In this document: positions 1 through 7,034 of the stretch, piece by piece
Layout: each line of letters opens with the position of its first letter
Numbering within the stretch: position 1 is the first letter of the stretch
Program-made: the position numbers and the translations under genes
Notes under the pieces: generated by a model
Database searches by the model: none
Told to the model about the DNA's origin: nothing
What the model saw: the letters and a program-made list of their open reading frames with translations, nothing else
Source: Ramicandelaber brevisporus
Lineage: Eukaryota; Kickxellomycota; Ramicandelaberales; Ramicandelaberaceae
Assembly (NCBI GenBank): GCA_025201865.1
Contig: MU603295.1
Location: 1-11,715 of the forward strand
DNA length: 11,715 nt
Reading direction: 5' to 3'

Positions 1-385
1 AGTAGCTCTCGCCAACGATGCTCGCCATCAGCTCGTCGACGGCCGGTATCCAGTGTGTGCTGATTGTTGGCACCAGCTCCAGCCGCCGGCGCTTGTGCTG
101 AGCCTTGCCGCTGCTGCCGCGCGCGATTGGCGACTCGCCGTAGATGCTCTCTGCCAGTGACGGCGGTGATGTTGTATCTGGAGTAGTTGGTGGCGAGGGC
201 AGATATGAGAGCAGCGGCACGCCTGTCGTCTTGGCTGTTGGCGAGTTGTCAGTGGTTGGAGACGAAGATCGCGACAGCGGTGCTGGCGGTGTGTACGGTG
301 TCAGCGGTGTCAGCGGAGCGCTGTCGAACACCACCGACTCTGCGCGCTTTGGTGCCGGCTGCTGCCACGAGCCTGTTCTCTTCAT
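1..385 (-). CDS. N-terminal part of an unrecognised disordered, proline-directed-site-rich nuclear-type protein (partial)
   Basis: From the ATG at 383-385 the minus strand stays open for 128 codons and leaves the window at position 1 without a stop. An in-frame stop lies upstream at 527-529 and no other ATG lies between, so the start is well defined if there is no upstream exon. The product begins MKRTGSWQQPAPKRAE and is rich in Ser, Thr and Pro, with many S/T-P pairs (for example LTPLTPYTPP, SSSPTT, PSPPTTPD, ESPIARG). It then has a basic block KAQHKRRRLEL near residues 99-109, followed by a more ordered-looking stretch (THWIPAVDELMASIVGES). The basic block could serve as a nuclear localisation signal or a cyclin-docking RxL motif; both are inference. 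I recognise no domain. It lies about 154 bp downstream of RAD17 on the same strand. The steady reading frame and protein-like composition support a real gene. Confidence 0.6.
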   Translation of the reverse strand, partial: MKRTGSWQQPAPKRAESVVFDSAPLTPLTPYTPPAPLSRSSSPTTDNSPTAKTTGVPLLSYLPSPPTTPDTTSPPSLAESIYGESPIARGSSGKAQHKRRRLELVPTISTHWIPAVDELMASIVGESY

Positions 386-412
386 TGCGTGTGCTGTCCG
401 TTGTCTGTGCTG

Positions 413-441
413 TCTGTTGTGAGTCTGTTGTGAGTCTGTTG
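413..441. repeat. 11-bp direct microrepeat in the leader of the left-edge gene
   Basis: The unit TCTGTTGTGAG occurs twice in tandem (413-423, 424-434) and is followed by a partial third copy (TCTGTTG). On the minus strand this gives a CA-rich leader (CAACAGACTCA units) ending about 28 bases upstream of the ATG at 385. It probably belongs to the 5' untranslated region of that gene. A CA-rich, G-poor leader is compatible with an unstructured 5' UTR, but no function is shown. Confidence 0.6.
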
Positions 442-539
442 TTGTGTTTATGTGTCGAGTGTTCGTGGAATGTTTGTTTGTTTTGTGGTGCGATTGTTTC
501 TCAGTGCGGAAAATACATGGTTTGCTTCAACTCGCTTCT

Positions 540-3500
540 TTAGTCATCAAACTCTTCAATGTCTTCCATGTCGTCCGTCGCAACCCAGGCTCCTGGTGCC
601 CCTATGTCACCCATTTCACTGTGGTCACCACCAGTCGGTGGTTCGCCATCAGTCTCTTCAGCAGGAGTTGCTGTTGGTACAGGAACTGAGGTTTCGATGT
701 CCATCGATTCTTGAAGAGCTTCCTTATCCAAGTCAGAAATGTCGAGTGCGTCAACTCTAATCACAACACCGCGATTGAACTTGGTCAGCTTCTCTAGCGC
801 AAATGTAGAGTGCTGTGCAAGATGTGATGGTGCAGCCCTGAGTTGTTGCATCGCTGGCAGAACATCCAAGATATCTGACGAGCTATACCGGCATCCGGAC
901 TCGGCCAGGTTTCTATCCATCTGTAAATCTGGGTGTTGTCTTGCAATGGGAATGTGTCCAGACATTGACAAGACACGTGCTGATGGATCTTGGCCGGATG
1001 ATAATGTGAGTGTCGAAACCAATGATGTCAAGTCTCGCCTATTCTCGTTCCGCTGACGTGTTGCTTCAAAATACTGCGGCTTGAACAGTTGCATTGCATT
1101 GCTGCCTGGTCCAGAGTGCTGTCTTGAAGCAGCCGATGCTTGCTCATACCTGGCACTCTGAACAGTTGTTCCCTTTTCATCCACAATATTGACGGGCAAA
1201 CACAGCATCAGTCCTCGCATAGCAACCATCGCTGAGCATCCAGCACCAATGCCATTTAATGACGATCCGCCAGGCATTGCATTATTCCTTCGACCGCCTC
1301 TAATACCGCCAGCACCAGAATGACTCAGCATCACGTCGGACTGACTTAGCCAATCAGATGCTGCCACAATGTTTCTTTCAAATCCAGCCACTCCATTCAG
1401 CGATTGACTTGGTTCACGAGCATTATCCGGACCACAAAACAGTGGATAGTTTTGATGGCTGTAGAGCAGAAGTAGATCGTGATCAACTGCAGAATGTTCA
1501 AGAATGTGATCCGGATCGCTATTGAAACCACCGCGGTCTGTGCCATCATCGCTGCTGATTGACCGTCGTTTGTTGTACAGTATTTTGCCAATTGAATGAA
1601 ACAGATCAAAGATTGGCTCACGAGTATCAATTGCACTTTGTGACCATTTAGGAATATCATCTCCAAACATCGCCTTGCGCTGTGCCTGAGTCAAACTTTG
1701 TCTCCGGTCATTAATTGGCGATGGCGATGATAACTCAGCCTGTTTTCTTGTTCGTTTTCTTCCACCTTTAATGGTTGATAAACTGTTTGCATTATTATTA
1801 ATCTCCCTTTGCCTCATTTCATCAACTGTGTATCTCATGCCAGTGGTAACAATCAATTGCAAGTTATTTAATGCCGATCTGATATCACCATTGCTAACCA
1901 ATGCAATTTCACTAATTTGATCATTTGACGGCCATCTATAATTGCCTTTAGCATGAATTTGACCAACTTCACTAGTATCTGTCCTGATTTGCTCTACAAA
2001 TAGTTTTAATCCTTTAACCAAATACGTCTGTGCAATTGGATTAAATGATATCCTTTTGCACATTGCTGAATCTATCAAACTGGATGGTAATAATCCACGC
2101 ACATTCTCCACTGCTGCGCCATTGCCATTAAAATTGCCATTGCTACTGTATGAGCCACCTGTGCCCAACTGCTCATCATCAATAGGTGTCCGTGAAAATG
2201 TATCTGTAACAATCAACACCACTGGGAATGTTTGATGTCGAGGGAGTGTAATGTAGTTTGATATTGCATCCTGAAATGCCTGTTTGGCGTGTGGAGTGGC
2301 TACGCTGGGCAAATCCTCAATTAAAATGACTGTGCGTGGGCTTCGTCTTTCAGAGGATGTTGCAGCCATCGTGCCTGTCAGAGCAAGTGAAGGAAACCGT
2401 ACGGCTTGTCTAAGAAACTCTGAGAACTGAGCTGCTCTGCCTTGAACCCACATCTCTGATTCAAACCTGTCGTTTTCATCAATTACGTCAGATACATTCA
2501 GCCTGGCAGATGTTGCTGCGGACACTGTTGATCTAGCTGGGTTAATCCATTCCACTATCTCAAATTTCAGCTCGTTTGATAGCATTCTAACTGTTGCAGT
2601 TTTGCCGCATCCACTTGGGCCAGTCAATACTAACAATCCACGTTGCTGTTGAACCTGCTGATATTTTTGGAAAGGAGGTCGAAACTGTCCATACCTTGTC
2701 GAATGAGTCTGATATTGATATTGGTATTGTTGCGGCTGCTGCTGTTGTTGTTGAATGTGCTGTGGAGGATCATTAGCCAGCGCATCGACTAACCATGATC
2801 TAACCTGCTGAACTTTCTGAGGATGTACTGCCAATATATCCTTTGACTTTGGCGGATACAAATCTGCCCACATTGTGTCACCTGCTACAGTATCAATATT
2901 CTCAGCTGCTGCTGCTGTTGCTGTTGTTATCGTTGCTGCTGCAGATGCCGAGTATGGAGCTATAGACAAGTTGGTTAATGAATATGGAGCATCGTCAAAG
3001 ATTGCTCTTGGAGGTGAATCTGGCTGCGATGCAGGCGTGAACTTCCATCGAGTTGACATGGCTGATAGCGAACTCATTGACTGTGATGAAGCTGAACATT
3101 GACTGTCATCATTGTAACTCGATGCGCCATACTGATTCTGACTGATATCACCCATATCGTCACAGCCATCGCTTGACTGTATGGAATCTTGCCGAGGCAA
3201 AGGAACATCGCTTATAACATCATCCAAATCAATCACTTCTATGACATCACCACTACCACCACTACCACCACTACCACCACCACCACCACTATTACGAAAC
3301 CTGGTCGATGAACTGGAGCGCGTTTCCGGCACATGGGACAGCCGTGTTAATCCGATTCTTGACTTTGAACCAGATACTGCAGCTGTCGGAGTAGTCTGGT
3401 CTACTTTAACTCTCGCTGTAGCTGACTTTGTTGACGAAGGTTGAAAGTTGAGAACACTCTGCGCTTTGGCTGGCGGTGTCGGCGTCGTCGTTGTCGCTAT

Positions 3501-3671
3501 CGTTGTCGTTGTCGTAGCTGCTCGTAAAGTTGATCTAACTCCACCTGATCTTCGTTTGGCAGAGTTAGATTCCACCGCTGTTGTTGCTGTTGCTGTTGCT
3601 GTTGTTGCTGTTGTAGCTGATCCTTGAGCTAAAGGTGTGCTTGTCCTGGGAGACTGCCTTCTGCTGTTCAT
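540..3671 (-). CDS. RAD17: RAD17 checkpoint clamp loader (large subunit of the alternative RFC complex)
   Basis: This is the nuclear AAA+ protein that joins RFC2-5 to load the 9-1-1 clamp at damaged DNA and activate ATR-type checkpoint signalling. From the ATG at 3669-3671 it encodes 1043 residues; a longer frame from 3680 would need a GTG start. An entry motif MWADLYPPKS begins near residue 267, Walker A GPSGCGKT is at 351-358 and Walker B ILIEDLP is near 449-455. RAD17-family blocks follow in order: ISFNPIAQTYL (about 541-551), GDIRSALNNLQ (595-605), FDLFHSIGKILYNKR, LYSHQNYPLF (about 736-745), ASDWLSQSD and FKPQYFEATR. The C terminus is acidic (MEDIEEFDD). It is longer than human RAD17 (about 680 residues) because of a disordered Ser/Thr/Ala-rich N terminus, a Gly run (about 126-140), a Gln-rich insert (about 307-325) just before Walker A, and other low-complexity loops. 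A basic RKRTRK cluster near 638-643 may be a nuclear signal. No intron is needed. Confidence 0.95.
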   Translation of the reverse strand: MNSRRQSPRTSTPLAQGSATTATTATATATTAVESNSAKRRSGGVRSTLRAATTTTTIATTTTPTPPAKAQSVLNFQPSSTKSATARVKVDQTTPTAAVSGSKSRIGLTRLSHVPETRSSSSTRFRNSGGGGGSGGSGGSGDVIEVIDLDDVISDVPLPRQDSIQSSDGCDDMGDISQNQYGASSYNDDSQCSASSQSMSSLSAMSTRWKFTPASQPDSPPRAIFDDAPYSLTNLSIAPYSASAAATITTATAAAAENIDTVAGDTMWADLYPPKSKDILAVHPQKVQQVRSWLVDALANDPPQHIQQQQQQPQQYQYQYQTHSTRYGQFRPPFQKYQQVQQQRGLLVLTGPSGCGKTATVRMLSNELKFEIVEWINPARSTVSAATSARLNVSDVIDENDRFESEMWVQGRAAQFSEFLRQAVRFPSLALTGTMAATSSERRSPRTVILIEDLPSVATPHAKQAFQDAISNYITLPRHQTFPVVLIVTDTFSRTPIDDEQLGTGGSYSSNGNFNGNGAAVENVRGLLPSSLIDSAMCKRISFNPIAQTYLVKGLKLFVEQIRTDTSEVGQIHAKGNYRWPSNDQISEIALVSNGDIRSALNNLQLIVTTGMRYTVDEMRQREINNNANSLSTIKGGRKRTRKQAELSSPSPINDRRQSLTQAQRKAMFGDDIPKWSQSAIDTREPIFDLFHSIGKILYNKRRSISSDDGTDRGGFNSDPDHILEHSAVDHDLLLLYSHQNYPLFCGPDNAREPSQSLNGVAGFERNIVAASDWLSQSDVMLSHSGAGGIRGGRRNNAMPGGSSLNGIGAGCSAMVAMRGLMLCLPVNIVDEKGTTVQSARYEQASAASRQHSGPGSNAMQLFKPQYFEATRQRNENRRDLTSLVSTLTLSSGQDPSARVLSMSGHIPIARQHPDLQMDRNLAESGCRYSSSDILDVLPAMQQLRAAPSHLAQHSTFALEKLTKFNRGVVIRVDALDISDLDKEALQESMDIETSVPVPTATPAEETDGEPPTGGDHSEMGDIGAPGAWVATDDMEDIEEFDD

Positions 3672-3687
3672 CCTCGTCACTCTCTAT

Positions 3688-3693
3688 ACGCGT
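3688..3693. promoter_or_regulatory. ACGCGT (MCB-type) hexamer upstream of RAD17
   Basis: A perfect ACGCGT lies 17 bases before the RAD17 ATG. In yeasts this hexamer is the MluI cell-cycle box bound by MBF at G1/S genes for DNA replication and repair, and RAD17 would be a sensible target. It sits very close to the ATG and may fall within the 5' UTR, and a six-base palindrome occurs by chance, so the assignment is tentative. Confidence 0.3.
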
Positions 3694-3729
3694 TTGTGTA
3701 TGTTGTTATTGTTGTTTTTATTCTTCTTG

Positions 3730-3737
3730 TTATAAAG
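3730..3737 (-). promoter_or_regulatory. TATA-like element for RAD17
   Basis: On the minus strand CTTTATAA lies about 60 bases upstream of the RAD17 ATG, followed by an A-rich, G-poor leader (AAGAATAAAAACAACAA). The position suits a core promoter in a compact genome. It is supported by motif and spacing only. Confidence 0.3.
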
Positions 3738-3845
3738 TGGTTGAAGTGGACAAGCGAGGAACAAACAAATACTCTCACACGCACGCTGCGGAAAGTCATT
3801 CAGTTCTTGCATCGAATCCCACCTTCAATAGAGTACACTATGGCG

Positions 3846-3950
3846 TATTGTTGTTGTTGTTGTTACTATTTTAAAAGATAAACAAGGAGTGATGATGATA
3901 ATGGTTATTATAATTATTACTATTATAGTTATTATTAGAAGTAGTTGCTG
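3846..3950. repeat. Low-complexity TTG-run and TAA/ATT-rich tract in the EMC6-RAD17 spacer
   Basis: The 296-bp spacer between the EMC6 stop (3968) and the RAD17 ATG (3671) holds a TTG trinucleotide run (about 3848-3862) and an AT-rich tract of TAA, ATT and TTA triplets (about 3888-3940). Read on the EMC6 strand these give a U/A-rich 3' UTR with UAAUAAUAAC-type sequence, then an (AAC)n stretch. This probably contains the EMC6 3' end. I see no separate gene in the spacer; two plus-strand frames of 61 and 79 codons here are low-complexity. Confidence 0.5.
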
Positions 3951-3967
3951 TAGTAGAAACGTGGCTA

Positions 3968-4315
3968 TTACTCATAAATGTGTACAAGGGCATAAAACAG
4001 AGTCCAAAATAGTACGTATGACAGCAGTGCACCGAATGCATTATCCGTCAGTACACCTGTTCTGGCCATAAAGAACTTGTTAAGCTTTCCGCCCTCCGTC
4101 TTTACTCCAACAATGGCCGCTACAATCACCAGCCATACCGCTCCGAAGAATACAAAGCCATTGATACCGCTCAACCCGAGAATTCCTGCAACTGCGCCGG
4201 CGATCGCGGTCGAAAGTGTGTGGATGTTGGACAGAACTGTGGCATTGTGCTGCAGGTTTGGAGTGTAGTAGACGGCCTGCTCGAGAGCAGCCTGATCTGA
4301 AGCTGGCTGTTGCAT
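3968..4315 (-). CDS. EMC6: ER membrane protein complex subunit 6
   Basis: EMC6 is a core transmembrane subunit of the ER membrane protein complex, which inserts tail-anchored and multipass proteins into the ER membrane. The 115-residue product has the length and layout of the family (human EMC6 is 110 residues). A polar N terminus contains HNATVLSNIHT (compare the NAAVLDY region of animals). Then come a first hydrophobic segment ending GILGLSGINGFVFF (about 44-57), a second one (about 56-71), a polar loop with KLNKFF (77-82) and a final segment YVLFWTLFYALVHIY (100-114). The two motifs GILGLSG..GF.F and YVLFWT.FY..VHIY are diagnostic. The ATG at 4313-4315 is the natural start. The gene is divergent from the ADCK2-like gene and shares its short promoter interval. 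Confidence 0.93.
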   Translation of the reverse strand: MQQPASDQAALEQAVYYTPNLQHNATVLSNIHTLSTAIAGAVAGILGLSGINGFVFFGAVWLVIVAAIVGVKTEGGKLNKFFMARTGVLTDNAFGALLSYVLFWTLFYALVHIYE

Positions 4316-4471
4316 CGGTCTGAGGTCGGTGGGATTGACGTGGAAGAAGTCCTTTTTTTATATTATACGTGTGCTTGGAGGCGAGCAAAAGTAATCTGCG
4401 ACACAGCGCGGAGAAGCAAAGCACACCTGGTACTACAAACCATTGAAGAAAAGAAAACAACTCAAATATCG
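4316..4471. promoter_or_regulatory. Divergent promoter interval, EMC6 / ADCK2-like
   Basis: Only 156 bp separate the EMC6 ATG (4315, minus) from the ADCK2-like ATG (4472, plus), so both promoters and 5' UTRs must fit here. The notable element is a T7 run (4353-4359) continuing into ATATTATA (4360-4367). Such poly(dA:dT) tracts exclude nucleosomes and the adjoining sequence is TATA-like. It lies roughly 40-50 bp from EMC6 and 105-110 bp from ADCK2. Confidence 0.5.
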
Positions 4472-6907
4472 ATGCTGGGTGTGCGCAGGTCATCTGGGTT
4501 GAAACAGTGGGCCACGACGGCACTGCGCCATAGCAGCGTCTACAGGACACGACCACCTGTTAGCTTACGGAACAGAGCCGCGCTATTCTCGTCATCTGCA
4601 ACCTTCTTCTCTTCTTCGGCTGCGGGATATGGCACGCATGCGACAAACAACAACAGCAGCAATGGCAGTAACAATGACAACGGCAATAGCAGCAATAACA
4701 GCAGCAACCGAGGTTCCAGACGAGCCGTTGTGTTCTGTAGCAGCTTTGCATGTGGTCTTGCTCTTGGTGCCACTGGAGCATTCTTGTACAATATCGCCGA
4801 TCCATTCAACAGAGATCCTTCTCGGCAACTTCCGCTGCCATCTCCAGACCACGATGACATTGGCGAAACATTGCCTCCACTTCCACTGCCTGATCTGGAG
4901 CCACATCAATCAATTATAGCCAAATTAGCTGCGCTGATACGTGCTGGATGGATGCGAATACGAGAAGGAGTGATCGAGCCATGTGCTACTGCGTGGCGTT
5001 TCATCAAGCTTGTCATCATCTTTGCGCCAGTTGTTGTATTGTACCCCGTCACGTACTTTGGGCATCCTGTCCATGATGCTGTCTTTGATGAACAAAGCCC
5101 TCTGCTCCTGCACTCTGCACCAGAGTCAGACAATGGTGGTATAAATGTTCACCGGCCGGCTGTGCCGACGAGTGGCGAGTTGTGGTGGTACGACTTCCTG
5201 ACTAGCCGACTAGAATGGGCAGGGCCAACGTTCATCAAGCTAGGTCAGTGGGCAGCAACTCGACCCGACCTATTACCTCCGCCAATGTGCCATGCACTCA
5301 GTAGATTGCATTCGAAATGTAAGCCACATTCATTTGCCAGCACACGAGCAATGGTCGAAGATGCACTGAAGAATGGCGTGCTGGTTGCTGGTGCACCTCG
5401 CGAATGGCGCACAATCGAAGATGCATTTGAGCAGTTTGATCGTCATCCAGTTGGCGTTGGTGCCATTTCTCAAGTTTACTATGGTATCCTTCGACCATTG
5501 CCATCATCATCTTCTTCTACTTCTTCATTCCCTTCATCTCCATTAGTTACTTCGCAGCCAGTCGCTGTTAAAGTGCTGCATCCACGTGCTGCTCGTACGA
5601 TTCGACGCGATCTGATGCTCATGTCGCTCGGTGCAAGCGTTCTTACTTGGCTCTTCCCCTCGCTTGAATGGTTCGAATTGGGCCGCGAAGTTCAGCAGTT
5701 TGCGGAAATGATGCAAAAGCAGCTTGACATGACAGTCGAGGCTCGGAACATGATCTCTTTCCGCAATAACTTTGGCGACCCTCTCCACGGTCTGTTTGGT
5801 CACGGCGGTGGCTCAAAGCGCGGACTGGCTGCATCATTCTCGACTCCATTTGGTGCTTCCTATGCCAGAGACATTCTTGTAGAATCGTATGAAGATGCTG
5901 TACCGCTGGCATTGCTTCTAAAGAACACTGGACATGCATATGATGGCAAATTGGCGAGAATTGGATTGAATGCATTTTTGCACATGATTATTTACGATAA
6001 CTTTATCCATGCTGATTTGCATCCTGGCAATATTTTGGTATCGTTCCGGCCGCAGACGGTGGCTGATTTGACGCCTGGTGAGCGAGTGCTGGTGAAGTGG
6101 TTCCCACATCTGATGCACAAGTTTGATAAGGAGCTTCGTAGTGACCTTGGCTTGACACTGGATGATCCACCCGAGCGTGTGCATTCTCGCATCTCAGAGG
6201 AAATCCGCACATTGGCTGCTGCTCAAGATGACAATGGAGATGGTTCAAGTCCACTGATTGAGCTATTGGATAAACTGGCAGAGGCCAGATACGAGCCAGT
6301 CCTCACTATTCTCGACACTGGATTGGTAGCATCGCTGGATGAAAAGCGCCGTCGTGACCTGCTTGATTTGTTCAGCGCAGTCTGTGCGTTTGATGGATAC
6401 ACCGCTGGATGTCTCATGGTGGATCGATCGCGCACTCCTCAAACGGTCGTTGACCGTACTGGCTTTGCACTCAAGATGGAGCATTTGCTGAACGCCGTCT
6501 TGAATCGCACGCTTCGGCTGAGTGACATCAGCTTCTCTGCAGTCCTGTCAAATGTGATGGACATGGTCCGCCAACACCGTGTTCGACTCGAGGCTGACTA
6601 CACCAACATCTTTGTGGCTATCCTGATCCTCGAGGGCATTGGCAGACAGCTAGATCCAAATATTGACATCTTGAAGGTTGCGAGACCGATTCTGCGTGAT
6701 TACGGACTGACTCATGTTCCAATGTCGAGAGGTGAATTGGAAGGTGTTGTTCAGGAAGTGCAAAAGACGATGGACGTGTCGCCGTGGATCAAGGTGCTTG
6801 TGTTGGCAGAAACGCGAGAATGGATGGATTGGTGGCTATACGGTGCATCCCAGGTAGAGAGTGTCTTTGGACGAGGACATCTATTGACCTTTGACGATGT
6901 CATTTAA
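4472..6907 (+). CDS. ADCK2: Mitochondrial UbiB/ABC1-family atypical kinase, ADCK2 type
   Basis: The 811-residue product belongs to the UbiB (ADCK/COQ8-like) protein-kinase-like family, which acts in mitochondria in coenzyme Q and lipid homeostasis. I start it at the ATG at 4472: the frame is open back to 4310, but only from a TTG, and the 4472 start gives a typical mitochondrial presequence (MLGVRRSSGLKQW, many Arg/Ser, no acids). An Asn/Ser tract (about 57-83) precedes a probable membrane helix (85-106). A second hydrophobic segment lies at 177-196. Family motifs are complete: KLGQ (256-259), the GVGAISQVYYG loop replacing the usual Gly-rich loop, VAVK with K367, HADLHPGN (513-520) and LDTG with D615. 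C-terminal blocks such as ILEGIGRQLDPNIDILKVARP match ADCK2 rather than COQ8 or ADCK1/5; the yeast relative is Cqd1. A Ser-rich insert (about 346-358) lies before VAVK. Confidence 0.9.
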   Translation: MLGVRRSSGLKQWATTALRHSSVYRTRPPVSLRNRAALFSSSATFFSSSAAGYGTHATNNNSSNGSNNDNGNSSNNSSNRGSRRAVVFCSSFACGLALGATGAFLYNIADPFNRDPSRQLPLPSPDHDDIGETLPPLPLPDLEPHQSIIAKLAALIRAGWMRIREGVIEPCATAWRFIKLVIIFAPVVVLYPVTYFGHPVHDAVFDEQSPLLLHSAPESDNGGINVHRPAVPTSGELWWYDFLTSRLEWAGPTFIKLGQWAATRPDLLPPPMCHALSRLHSKCKPHSFASTRAMVEDALKNGVLVAGAPREWRTIEDAFEQFDRHPVGVGAISQVYYGILRPLPSSSSSTSSFPSSPLVTSQPVAVKVLHPRAARTIRRDLMLMSLGASVLTWLFPSLEWFELGREVQQFAEMMQKQLDMTVEARNMISFRNNFGDPLHGLFGHGGGSKRGLAASFSTPFGASYARDILVESYEDAVPLALLLKNTGHAYDGKLARIGLNAFLHMIIYDNFIHADLHPGNILVSFRPQTVADLTPGERVLVKWFPHLMHKFDKELRSDLGLTLDDPPERVHSRISEEIRTLAAAQDDNGDGSSPLIELLDKLAEARYEPVLTILDTGLVASLDEKRRRDLLDLFSAVCAFDGYTAGCLMVDRSRTPQTVVDRTGFALKMEHLLNAVLNRTLRLSDISFSAVLSNVMDMVRQHRVRLEADYTNIFVAILILEGIGRQLDPNIDILKVARPILRDYGLTHVPMSRGELEGVVQEVQKTMDVSPWIKVLVLAETREWMDWWLYGASQVESVFGRGHLLTFDDVI

Positions 6908-6927
6908 CTTAATCGCACTCTCACGTA

Positions 6928-6943
6928 CATGTATGCATACATG
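6928..6943. promoter_or_regulatory. 16-bp perfect palindrome in the ADCK2-PRP4 spacer
   Basis: CATGTATGCATACATG is its own reverse complement and lies 20 bp after the ADCK2 stop and about 92 bp before the PRP4 ATG. It could be a dimeric transcription-factor site for PRP4 or a short hairpin in the ADCK2 3' UTR. The nearby TGTATAATA (6951-6959) can be read as a TATA-like element for PRP4, or as a Pumilio-type RNA site in the ADCK2 3' UTR. The sequence alone does not choose between these. Confidence 0.4.
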
Positions 6944-7034
6944 CGTGTGTTGTATAATACACATAGCCGATAGACACACTAAACGTTTTATTAACACCTC
7001 ACAGCTCAAACTCAACTCTTTTTTCTTTCACACG

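Noticed and set aside
144-760. Plus-strand frames over the left edge and the RAD17 end
   Set aside because: They are antisense to the minus-strand gene and RAD17, show no domain, and are rich in Cys/Val/Ser from GT-rich complement sequence.
3241-3295. ACC/ACT trinucleotide array resembling a short tandem repeat element
   Set aside because: It encodes the Gly/Ser run of RAD17 in frame and is ordinary coding low complexity.
3672-3680. RAD17 start at 3680
   Set aside because: The codon is GTG; the ATG at 3669-3671 is three codons further in and has a purine at -3.
4310-4471. Longer ADCK2-like frame beginning at 4310
   Set aside because: It starts with TTG, overlaps the EMC6 start, and would place about 54 residues before an evident mitochondrial presequence.
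6891-7034. PRP4 frame beginning at 6891 and overlapping the ADCK2 end
   Set aside because: The codon is TTG. Internal ATGs at 6897 and 6933 translate the spacer and palindrome without family similarity; the ATG at 7035 fits length and context.
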